Positions 1 to 6,905 of a stretch of DNA of 38,490 nucleotides are shown here, piece after piece (the first letter of the stretch is position 1; the number at the start of each line of letters is the position of its first letter). Made by a program: the position numbers and the translations under genes. The notes beneath the pieces were generated by a model. The model ran no database searches, had not been told where the DNA came from, and saw only the letters and a program-made list of their open reading frames with translations. This DNA is from Planctomycetaceae bacterium (GTDB taxonomy: Bacteria > Planctomycetota > Planctomycetia > Pirellulales > UBA1268). The stretch lies in NCBI GenBank assembly GCA_947449135.1, contig CANFQO010000025.1, positions 1 to 38,490 of the forward strand, in the 5' to 3' direction.

Positions 1-825
1 CACCGCGAACTCCAGTCCACCGTCAACCGCTACGGTGAACGCAACATCGACCTCGTCTCCGGATTCGCCGAAAACGTCGAAATCCCGGAGACATTCGTCG
101 ACTACTCCGCCACCCCTCGCGAATACTCCCTCTCTGCCGTCCAGACCGTCGTCCGCGTCCACACACGCGTCTCCGACCTCTACAACGGTCCCTACGATCA
201 GCTCGAAGAGCAGATGCGGCTCACCATCGAGGGCATCAAGGAACGGCAGGAGTGGGAACTCGTCAACAACACCAAGTTCGGACTCATCCACTCCGTCGAT
301 CCCGCCATGAGGATCAGCACCCGATACGGTGCTCCCACTCCTGACGACCTCGACGAACTCCTCGCGCTCGTCTGGAAAAAGCCCGCCTTCTTCCTCGCCC
401 ACCCAAAGGCAATCGCCGCCTTCGAGCGCGAGTGCACCTGGCGCGGAGTGCCACCAGTCACCGTCGACCTCTTCGGAACCCCCGTCATCATGTGGCGGGG
501 CGTCCCGATCGTTCCCTGCGACAAGCTCGAGATCAAAGGCCGCTACCAGTCCAACCAGTGGCTCGGCACCACCAGCATCCTCCTCGTCCGCACCGGTGAG
601 GCTGATCAGGGAGTCGTCGGCCTCCATCAAACCGGCATCCCAGGCGAGATCATGCCCAGCCTCTCCGCTCGGCTCATGGGACTCGACAGCCTCGGCGTCG
701 CCTCCTACCTCCTCACCCTCTACTTCTCGCTCGCCGTCCTCACCGACGACGCACTCGGCGTCCTCGAAAATGTCGAGGTCGGCTACTACCACGACTACGA
801 CCACCGCAAGACGACACCGAAGTAA
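1..825 (+). CDS. Family 2A encapsulin shell protein (SrpI-like), 5' end off window
   Basis: The open frame runs in from base 1 and stops at TAA 823-825, giving 274 residues; roughly the first 50 residues of a family member are missing. The protein follows Synechococcus SrpI and mycobacterial MMP-I closely: [87 protein letters not shown] and a C-terminal [15 protein letters not shown]. Family 2A encapsulins have the HK97 phage-capsid fold and self-assemble into cytosolic protein shells. Published work links them to cysteine desulfurase cargo, sulfur starvation and storage of elemental sulfur. The downstream desulfurase with a disordered N-terminus fits that cargo pairing. No insertion (CBD-type) domain is visible, which argues for 2A over 2B. 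The gene lies 102 bases upstream of the desulfurase with no terminator between them, so co-transcription is likely. Confidence 0.93.
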   Translation, partial: HRELQSTVNRYGERNIDLVSGFAENVEIPETFVDYSATPREYSLSAVQTVVRVHTRVSDLYNGPYDQLEEQMRLTIEGIKERQEWELVNNTKFGLIHSVDPAMRISTRYGAPTPDDLDELLALVWKKPAFFLAHPKAIAAFERECTWRGVPPVTVDLFGTPVIMWRGVPIVPCDKLEIKGRYQSNQWLGTTSILLVRTGEADQGVVGLHQTGIPGEIMPSLSARLMGLDSLGVASYLLTLYFSLAVLTDDALGVLENVEVGYYHDYDHRKTTPK

Positions 826-927
826 TCCGGTCGACAGTAATTAGGTCAACGCAGACACCAAACACACACGCACTCGCCACGCACACAGCCGCTCGCCTTT
901 ATCCACCGACCGGGAGCCCCCTGGGCC

Positions 928-2679
928 ATGGACTCCATTCCTTCTTTCGCAGCCTCCGAACCGTCGCCTGAGCAACTCTCGCGGATCGCCGCACAGTTGG
1001 TCGCCGAGGCCACTGCCTCGCCTCAAGCCGCCGGTCCGCACGCCCCCGCGGCTCTGCACAGCATCCCGCAGCCGCATGCCATCCTGCAGCCGCATGCCAT
1101 CCTGCAGCCGCATGCCATCCCGGCTCCGCATGCCATCCCGGCTTCGCACACGATCCCGGCTTCCCTTCCCCCCACGACGGCCCACGCCCTTCCGGCCGCT
1201 TCCACGGTATCTGCAGGCTCAGCCGGTGCGATGCCCATCGCACCGGCCTCCGCATCAACGCAACCCTTCGCCCTGCCCACGCAACCGTTCACCCCGTCGA
1301 TGCAGCCGTTCGCCACGCCGACTGCGGCACCCGTGCGGACTGCTTCCGCGCCGCTGGAAGACTTCAGCGGCCTGAAATCCTTCGTGGCCCGCATTCGCGG
1401 CAGCGATGCCTTCGCGACCCAGTCGCCACGGTTCGATGCTCCCGCCCCTTCCGGTGTCGCCGGCTTCGGGTTCTTCGACGTTGACGCGGTGCGTCGTGAT
1501 TTTCCGGTCCTCCACCAGAAGGTTCACGGCAAGCCGCTCGCCTGGTTCGACAACGCGGCCACGACGCAGAAGCCGCAACACGTCATCGACGCGATCTCAC
1601 ACTTCTACGCACACGACAACTCCAATATCCACCGTGGTGCCCATACGCTCGCGGCGCGGTCGACCGATGCCTACGAGCACGCCCGGCGGACCGTGCAGAC
1701 GTTTCTGGGGGCGTCGAGCCCTGACGACATCATCTTCGTCCGGGGCACGACCGAGGGGATCAACCTCGTGGCCCACACCTGTGGCTCGCTCCTCTCGGCG
1801 GGTGATGAGATCGTGCTCACGGAACTCGAGCACCATGCCAACATCGTGCCCTGGCAGATGGTGGCCAAGCAGACCGGCGCCATCATTCGCGTGGCACCGA
1901 TCGACGACCGAGGCGAGGTGATCCTCAGTGCCTACGCCGCCCTGCTCGGCCCGCGGACGAAATTCGTCTCGCTCTCGCACGCCTCCAACAGCCTCGGCAC
2001 GATCCTCCCGGTGGAACTCATGACCGGCATGGCAAAGGCCCGCGGGGCCCGCGTGCTCGTGGACGGAGCCCAGACTGTGTCGCACTTCCCGGTCGACGTC
2101 AAACGAATCGGCTGCGACTTCTTCGTCTTCTCGGGACATAAGATCTTCGGCCCGACGGGCATCGGCGCGGTCTACGCCACGTCGGAGGCTCAAAGCTCGA
2201 TGCCGCCGTGGCAAGGCGGCGGCAACATGATCCGCGATGTGACGTTTGAAAAGACGATCTATGCCGACCCGCCGGCGAAGTTTGAGGCTGGCACGCCCAA
2301 CATCGCCGACGCGATCGGCCTCGGTGCCGCGCTCGACTATGTGACGCGGCTTGGCCGCGAGCGGATCGCGGCCTATGAGCATGAACTGCTCGAATACGCG
2401 ACCCGTCGCCTCACCGCGATCAACGGTCTGCGGTTGATCGGCACGGCGGCTGAGAAGGTGGGTGTGCTGTCATTCGTGCTGCCGGGCCGCGACGTGATCG
2501 AGATCGGCAAGGCACTCGACCGCGAGGGTTTTGCAGTCCGTGCGGGCCATCACTGCGCCCAGCCGTCGCTGCGGCACTTTGGTCTTGAGGCCACCGTCCG
2601 TCCGTCGCTGGCCTTCTACAACACCCGTGACGAAATCGACCGCCTCGCTGACGCGGTCGCCCGCATCGCCCGGATGTGA
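928..2679 (+). CDS. Cysteine desulfurase with disordered N-terminal domain, encapsulin 2A cargo
   Basis: This 583-residue protein has two parts. From about residue 183 it is a SufS/CsdA-type class V aminotransferase: FDNAATTQKP, HRGAHTLA, the ELEHHANIVPW histidine region, VDGAQ, the PLP lysine K405 in SGHKIFGPTG, and the persulfide cysteine C543 in RAGHHCAQP. It should release sulfur from cysteine as an enzyme persulfide. Residues 1-182 are low complexity (Ala, Pro, His, Thr), with a possible amphipathic helix at 12-30, six-residue PHAI repeats at 48-78, three QPF repeats at 112-129 and a more ordered patch at 143-162. Normal SufS lacks such an extension. In family 2A encapsulin systems a long disordered N-terminal domain targets the desulfurase into the shell, so the extension is inferred to be the cargo-loading region. 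The ATG has a purine-rich GGGAG about 14 bases upstream. Confidence 0.94.
   Translation: MDSIPSFAASEPSPEQLSRIAAQLVAEATASPQAAGPHAPAALHSIPQPHAILQPHAILQPHAIPAPHAIPASHTIPASLPPTTAHALPAASTVSAGSAGAMPIAPASASTQPFALPTQPFTPSMQPFATPTAAPVRTASAPLEDFSGLKSFVARIRGSDAFATQSPRFDAPAPSGVAGFGFFDVDAVRRDFPVLHQKVHGKPLAWFDNAATTQKPQHVIDAISHFYAHDNSNIHRGAHTLAARSTDAYEHARRTVQTFLGASSPDDIIFVRGTTEGINLVAHTCGSLLSAGDEIVLTELEHHANIVPWQMVAKQTGAIIRVAPIDDRGEVILSAYAALLGPRTKFVSLSHASNSLGTILPVELMTGMAKARGARVLVDGAQTVSHFPVDVKRIGCDFFVFSGHKIFGPTGIGAVYATSEAQSSMPPWQGGGNMIRDVTFEKTIYADPPAKFEAGTPNIADAIGLGAALDYVTRLGRERIAAYEHELLEYATRRLTAINGLRLIGTAAEKVGVLSFVLPGRDVIEIGKALDREGFAVRAGHHCAQPSLRHFGLEATVRPSLAFYNTRDEIDRLADAVARIARM
1071..1160 (+). repeat. 18-bp in-frame tandem repeat, about 5 copies
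   Basis: Five consecutive 18-base units lie inside the desulfurase N-terminal extension. The first two are identical (GCCGCATGCCATCCTGCA), and the next three diverge progressively while keeping the CGCA..ATCC framework. Each unit encodes six residues of the PHAI type. Near-identity of neighbouring copies suggests recent slippage expansion of a linker that tolerates length change. Confidence 0.9.
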
Positions 2680-2765
2680 ATGGCGGCGCTGCCGTGCCGT
2701 CGGTGCCGCTGCGTTCCGATGCGTTCAGCTAACGACTCTTTCGCGGTCGTGAGAAGACGCCGTCG

Positions 2766-3662
2766 TCAGCGCGAGGCCGCCAGCAGCATGGTCGCGGCGT
2801 GAATGTCGACGATCGCCTCCAGATCCTGGCAATAGCCGCCGCCGCAGACGATGGCTACTGGCGTGGCAGCGGCCGTGGCTGCTGCCAGCACCATTCGGTC
2901 GCGCTCGAGGAGTCCGGCCTTTGACAGCCCGAGCCGGCCGAGCCGATCGCCTTCATAGGGATCGGCGCCGGCAATGTAGAGCACGAGATCGGCCTGTGCC
3001 CGAGTGAACGACTCGGTCAGGGCCGGCTGCAAGGCCCTCAGATACTCGTCATCCCCCGTGCCGTCCTCGAGGCCGATGTCGAGCGAACTGGGATATTTCC
3101 GGAGCGGGAAGTTGCGGGCGCCGTGGATCGACATCGTGAACACGGTCGGGTCGTCGGTGAAGATTTCTGCGGTGCCATTCCCCTGATGCACGTCGCAGTC
3201 GAGGATTAGCACCCGCTTGACGATGCCGCGGGCCTGCATCTCCCTCGCCGCCACGGCCGTGTCGTTGAACACGCAGTAGCCCTCGCCCCAGCTTGTGCCA
3301 GCATGGTGCGTGCCTCCGGCGAGGCTGGCGGCGACGCCGTCCTCGAGGGCCGCAGCTGCCGCATCGACGGCGGCACCAGTGCTCCGGAGCGATCGCTCAA
3401 CCAGTTCGCGGCTCCAAGGAAACCCGATCCGCCGGACCTCGTCCCGCGAGAGCGTGCCCGCCAGCACGCGGCCGAGATAGTCCCGCGTGTGCACTCGGAG
3501 CAGTTCGTCATCGGTCGCGGCATGCGGCTCGATGAATTCAAGCGGTGCGCCGGTCAACGCATGCTCCTCCAGCCGCCGCCGCAGGAGCGTGTACTTATCG
3601 ATCGGAAACCGGTGCCCGTCAGGAAGTGGCAGACGATACCGGTCACAGGGGAAGAGTCGCAT
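2766..3662 (-). CDS. Histone deacetylase superfamily hydrolase (AcuC/HDAC-like)
   Basis: The 298-residue protein has the arginase/deacetylase-fold signature of zinc deacetylases: GGTHHAG (tandem histidines H119-H120), DCDVHQGNGT with zinc ligands D157 and H159, GADPYEGDRLG with the third ligand D234, and GGGY with the catalytic tyrosine Y277. The length matches single-domain bacterial members. The substrate is unknown; family members act on acetyl-lysine, acetylpolyamines or other N-acyl amides. The start chosen is the ATG giving MRLFPCDRYRLP, where the family homology begins; the open frame continues upstream to 4208 but that part is compositionally unlike the family. It converges on the desulfurase gene, with 86 bases between the two stop codons, so it belongs to a separate transcription unit. 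Confidence 0.9.
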   Translation of the reverse strand: MRLFPCDRYRLPLPDGHRFPIDKYTLLRRRLEEHALTGAPLEFIEPHAATDDELLRVHTRDYLGRVLAGTLSRDEVRRIGFPWSRELVERSLRSTGAAVDAAAAALEDGVAASLAGGTHHAGTSWGEGYCVFNDTAVAAREMQARGIVKRVLILDCDVHQGNGTAEIFTDDPTVFTMSIHGARNFPLRKYPSSLDIGLEDGTGDDEYLRALQPALTESFTRAQADLVLYIAGADPYEGDRLGRLGLSKAGLLERDRMVLAAATAAATPVAIVCGGGYCQDLEAIVDIHAATMLLAASR

Positions 3663-3990
3663 GGAAGCCGATTCTAGGCCGGTTGCAGCCAGACATGCCC
3701 CGGGCCCTCCCGGACAGCGGCCGGTGCGCCAGCTCGCGGCATCTCCTGCCCTGTTTCTGTGCAGCCAGACCGGCTCTGCCCGCACGGTGAAACAGACGGA
3801 CTTGATGTTTCTACCGGGAAAACGCGGAAGTCCGCCCCGGCAGGGGATGCCGTCACTGGAATGGCACGCAACGTGCATACCTCTTTCGACGTTGGGCAGA
3901 CGCTGAACAACCAGCCGAGCCTGGCCGCATGCGTGGAGCACACCGCCGATGCATCGCCTTCCCAATCCGCCGAAGCTGCCGGTGATCGGC
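3663..3990. other. Divergent intergenic region with no recognised element
   Basis: These 328 bases separate the divergent deacetylase and metalloprotease-like genes and should hold both promoters. Open frames cross it on both strands, but none has a start signal or recognisable protein content. The only structure seen is a weak GCACG/CGTGC inverted repeat near 3868. No convincing -35/-10 pair was found. Confidence 0.4.
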
Positions 3991-4875
3991 ATGGCTGAGA
4001 CCAGATCACGCGGTGGCGCCAAGACCGTGAAGGGCCGCGCGTGGATGATGGTCCTCGCACTCCTGGCTGCCTGCGGCTCAAGTGGTGATTTCATTCTGGC
4101 CAATGAACGTGCGACCTCGGTCGCTCTCGAAACGACCGCCGAACCGGACGCTGCTGGCAACATTGTCGTCCATGGAACCAGCCAGTCGCGGGGCGAGATC
4201 ATCCGCAATCATGCTGAGAAGATTCGACGCGAGGCCTTCTCCACTCTCCTCGGGGAGACTCATCCGAAACCCTGGCTGGTCCGCTGCGAGATCCATGTGC
4301 ATGCCTCCTCGGAGGCTTTTGCGGATGCCGTGGGCGGCCCGCCCGCTGAAGCCCGCGGGGCGACGTCGCTGGAATTTTCCGGAGACCGTGTGGTCACCCG
4401 CAGAATCGACGTGATGGGAGATGGCCCCGCGACGGTGCCCGATTCAATCGATCACGAACTGGTTCACGTCGTGCTTGCCGATCATTTCGTCCACGCAGCC
4501 CCGCCACGCTGGGCCGACGAAGGCCTCGCGCTGCTGTTCGACACTCCTGAGAAACAGCATTTCCATGAGGCCGATTTCAAAGAGGCGCAGCGTCGTGGCC
4601 TCATCTGGACAGCCTCAGAACTCATGGCGATGGAAGAATATCCCGCAGACACAGCCCGGCAAAGGGTCTTCTACGGCCAGAGCGCATCCCTCGTCCGCTG
4701 GCTGATCGCCCGCCGCGACGCGGCCACGTTCATTCGTTTCCTGGACGATTCGGCGAGTGTCGGCATGGAGGCCGCGCTCAGTCGTCACTACGGCATCGAT
4801 TCGTTGGCTTCCGTCTCATCCGCGTGGAAGGAGGTGGCTCCCATTAACACCCTTGGTCTCTCAGAACGTCGGTGA
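3991..4875 (+). CDS. Lipoprotein with gluzincin HExxH motif (peptidase MA-like)
   Basis: The product is 294 residues if begun at the ATG giving MAETRSRGG. The N-terminus has a basic stretch, a hydrophobic core and a lipobox LAAC with C28 as the lipidation site, so it is predicted to be exported and lipid-anchored. HELVH at 155-159 is the zinc-binding motif of gluzincin metallopeptidases, and PPRWADEGLA about 20 residues later supplies the usual third ligand, glutamate E177. This arrangement is typical of the peptidase MA-like proteins common in planctomycetes. Substrate specificity cannot be read from the sequence. An upstream ATG at 3949 is in frame but would bury the signal peptide; an internal ATG at 4045 would leave too short an n-region. 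The gene is followed by a strong hairpin at 4946. Confidence 0.72.
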   Translation: MAETRSRGGAKTVKGRAWMMVLALLAACGSSGDFILANERATSVALETTAEPDAAGNIVVHGTSQSRGEIIRNHAEKIRREAFSTLLGETHPKPWLVRCEIHVHASSEAFADAVGGPPAEARGATSLEFSGDRVVTRRIDVMGDGPATVPDSIDHELVHVVLADHFVHAAPPRWADEGLALLFDTPEKQHFHEADFKEAQRRGLIWTASELMAMEEYPADTARQRVFYGQSASLVRWLIARRDAATFIRFLDDSASVGMEAALSRHYGIDSLASVSSAWKEVAPINTLGLSERR

Positions 4876-4945
4876 TGAACTGAAGGTCATAGTCCTCCAG
4901 ATCGTCGCCTCATCTCTCCAGGTATTACCGTTTCAGAAACACCGA

Positions 4946-4975
4946 GGGCCCGGTGCGATTCGTCGCACCGGGCCC
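4946..4975. terminator. 13-bp perfect stem with TTCG loop
   Basis: GGGCCCGGTGCGA pairs perfectly with TCGCACCGGGCCC around a TTCG tetraloop, a very stable hairpin. It lies between two convergent genes (stops at 4875 and 5021). There is no strong T-run on either side, only short mixed T stretches on the minus-strand reading, so its assignment as a bidirectional terminator is inferred from position and stability. Confidence 0.65.
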
Positions 4976-5020
4976 CTCAACGTTGATGGGTCCGTTGGCG
5001 TGGCGTGGCTTACCCGTAGC

Positions 5021-5299
5021 TCAGCGGCCGCTGCCGTAATGCCCCACAGGCTTGGCTCCCGCATGCCGCCAGGTGGCCTCGCCATTGTGGGGACCATTGC
5101 GGCGGACGTCACCGCGGGCAGGGTTCACCGAGAAGCTGCGATACGACCGCGTGGGCTGCACCGTCCGCACCTGAGCGGGTGCCGAACTGACGACACCCTG
5201 TGATGGTTGTGATGTCACCTGCTGGGCCATCACCTGCTGCGTAAAGAATCCGCCGGCCAGCAGGGCCAGCGTCACAATGAACTGTGTAGAGCGAGTCAT
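5021..5299 (-). CDS. Small secreted protein, function unknown
   Basis: This 92-residue protein starts with MTRSTQFIVTLALLAGGFF and has a likely signal peptidase I site after VMA, leaving a mature peptide of about 65 residues rich in Gln, Ser, Arg and Gly. The start is supported by GGGGAGAA about 6 bases upstream. The open frame extends 52 codons further upstream, but without a signal or ribosome site. The mature part (TRSYRSFSVNPARGD..., GEATWRHAGAKPVGHYG) matches no family I know. It resembles the many short secreted basic proteins of planctomycetes, such as the one at 37513, in layout rather than in sequence. It converges on the lipoprotein gene. Confidence 0.65.
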   Translation of the reverse strand: MTRSTQFIVTLALLAGGFFTQQVMAQQVTSQPSQGVVSSAPAQVRTVQPTRSYRSFSVNPARGDVRRNGPHNGEATWRHAGAKPVGHYGSGR

Positions 5300-5427
5300 G
5301 AGCGTTTCTCCCCGTACGATCCGTAGTTTGATGTTTATCCCTCTAGAGATCCTACGGTCGTCGTCGACCACCGGGCCAATCGGGCACCAGCGAATCGCTA
5401 CCCCTTGCAGCTTTGCAAGCCAATCCC

Positions 5428-6051
5428 TCAGGCCCGCCGAATGACGGCAAACCACGCCCTGGCCCCGCCTGGACCGAATTCCGCCCCTGGAATTCCCGGA
5501 ACGACCTCGAAAGAGGCCGGTTTGATTGTCTCGACCTCCCAGCCGGTGGCGAATGCCTCCCGGAGTTCCCGTTCGCTCACCCGCCGCGGGCCATGCTCCC
5601 CAGGCTCCGCATCAGAGAAGCAGAGCAGAAATAGGCGTGCCCCAGGTTCGAGCAGTCGGGTGAGCGCCCCTACGTAGGCCGCCCGCCCGGCATCGTCGAA
5701 CACGTGAAACAGACCACAGTCGGTCACAGCGTCGAACCGCTCCGGGATCTCGCCGACGGCGACTGCATCCATCTGGAGAAAGTTCACCGCCGACCCCTGC
5801 TCGGCGGCCTTCCGCCGGGCCGCCTCCAGCGGCTTCTGGAGAAAATCGACGCCCGTGACAGTGCGGCCCTGTTCGGCCAGCCAGAGGGCGAGGTCGCCTG
5901 TGCCGCAGCCAATGTCGATCACCCTGCGTCCGATCGCTTTGCCCGCCTCGACGAACGCCCGCTGTGGCCGCCCGATATCCCAAGGGGCTCGCGGCGTGGC
6001 GTAGTAGCCCTTGAAGCGGTCGCGCGGCGGCAAGCGGGAATCGTGGGTCAT
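5428..6051 (-). CDS. Class I SAM-dependent methyltransferase
   Basis: The protein is 207 residues. It has motif I, DIGCGTG, at 46-52, the acidic residue ending strand 2 in TGVDF (D69), a motif II-like region around NFLQMDA, and post-motif FDAVTDCGLFHVF. This is the Rossmann-type methyltransferase fold of the Methyltransf_11/25 groups. The N-terminus (GYYATPRAPWDIGRPQ) resembles the thiopurine/tellurite-resistance-like branch, in which small thiol or metalloid substrates are common, but the substrate cannot be assigned. It is transcribed in the same direction as the carbonic anhydrase upstream, 66 bases away, so the two may form an operon. Confidence 0.85.
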   Translation of the reverse strand: MTHDSRLPPRDRFKGYYATPRAPWDIGRPQRAFVEAGKAIGRRVIDIGCGTGDLALWLAEQGRTVTGVDFLQKPLEAARRKAAEQGSAVNFLQMDAVAVGEIPERFDAVTDCGLFHVFDDAGRAAYVGALTRLLEPGARLFLLCFSDAEPGEHGPRRVSERELREAFATGWEVETIKPASFEVVPGIPGAEFGPGGARAWFAVIRRA

Positions 6052-6117
6052 GATCGTCGTCTTTTTGAATGAAGGCCGACCGAAACACCTCGTGCCCGAC
6101 AGGCTGCGTCACACAGT

Positions 6118-6723
6118 CTAGGCCTTCGCTTCGTCCTTCCGGCCATCGACCAGCACGTCGATCGTGCCCGACTCAACCCGATAGAGCCAGCCATGGATGC
6201 GGGGAATTTTCCCCTTGGCGTGCTGGTTCTTGATGAGCGCGAGATTCTTGAGGTGCTTGATCTGCAGCTTCACATTTTCAGCCGTGAGCACCTCGAGTTT
6301 CTCCTCCCGTGACAGGTTGCGTTCGGCCGCGATGCGATCGGTCACGACCTTGGCGCCCGAGGCGATGCAGAGCCAGTCAGCGATGTAGTTTTCGTGCACG
6401 CCGTCCTCGATCGCGGCGATGCCGCCACACCGAGTATGGCCGCAGACGATGATGTCCTCGATCTTCAGATGCACCACGCCATATTCGAGGATCGACGAGA
6501 TGTTGACGTCGTTGAAGGCGACGATATTGGCGACGTTGCGGTGCACGAACATGGTGCCCGGCTTCGAACCGGTCATCTGATGCTCGCTGACGCGGGAGTC
6601 TGAGCAGCCGATCCAGAGCACCTTGGGCGTCTGCTTGGCGGCAATGGTCTGGTAATAGTCGGCGTTGGGCCGGTATTCCTTCTCGACGAACTCCAGGTTG
6701 CCTTCGAGTAATTGATCGATCAT
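6118..6723 (-). CDS. Beta-carbonic anhydrase
   Basis: The enzyme interconverts CO2 and bicarbonate in the cytoplasm. The 201-residue protein carries the beta-class zinc site: C40, H96 and C99 in CSDSRV and CGHTRCGG, and the D42-R44 dyad. EYGVVHL and the C-terminal IHGWLYRVESG (residues that pack the dimer) are also typical. The start at MIDQLLEGN is favoured over the ATG 22 codons upstream because family homology begins there and an AGGAG lies about 9 bases before it. The gene is divergent from the SLC13 permease, sharing a 182-base upstream region. Confidence 0.93.
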   Translation of the reverse strand: MIDQLLEGNLEFVEKEYRPNADYYQTIAAKQTPKVLWIGCSDSRVSEHQMTGSKPGTMFVHRNVANIVAFNDVNISSILEYGVVHLKIEDIIVCGHTRCGGIAAIEDGVHENYIADWLCIASGAKVVTDRIAAERNLSREEKLEVLTAENVKLQIKHLKNLALIKNQHAKGKIPRIHGWLYRVESGTIDVLVDGRKDEAKA

Positions 6724-6905
6724 GAAACGCAACTCCTGGGGGGATGATGGGGCCGCTAAGACTACCGCGCCGCCCGTCCTTGCCGCCACGGCCGCCTCCC
6801 GGCGGCTTTTCCCCTTGCAGACCGGTCACAATCCAACGACATTTTCACCTCGAACACGGTCTCTCTCTCGAGAGCCCTTCAGAACCATCAGGACACCCCT
6901 GCCAC

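Noticed and set aside
1071-1160. Frameshifted or separate small gene in the repeat region of the desulfurase
   Set aside because: The 18-bp repeats keep all frames open on both strands. The desulfurase frame is continuous through them into a conserved catalytic domain.
1597-2382. 261-codon antisense frame within the desulfurase gene
   Set aside because: Shadow of the PLP enzyme. No ribosome site and no recognisable protein content.
3663-4208. Upstream in-frame extension of the deacetylase gene
   Set aside because: The extension is Arg/Gly/Pro-rich, overlaps the divergent gene's signal peptide and adds 180 residues that deacetylases lack.
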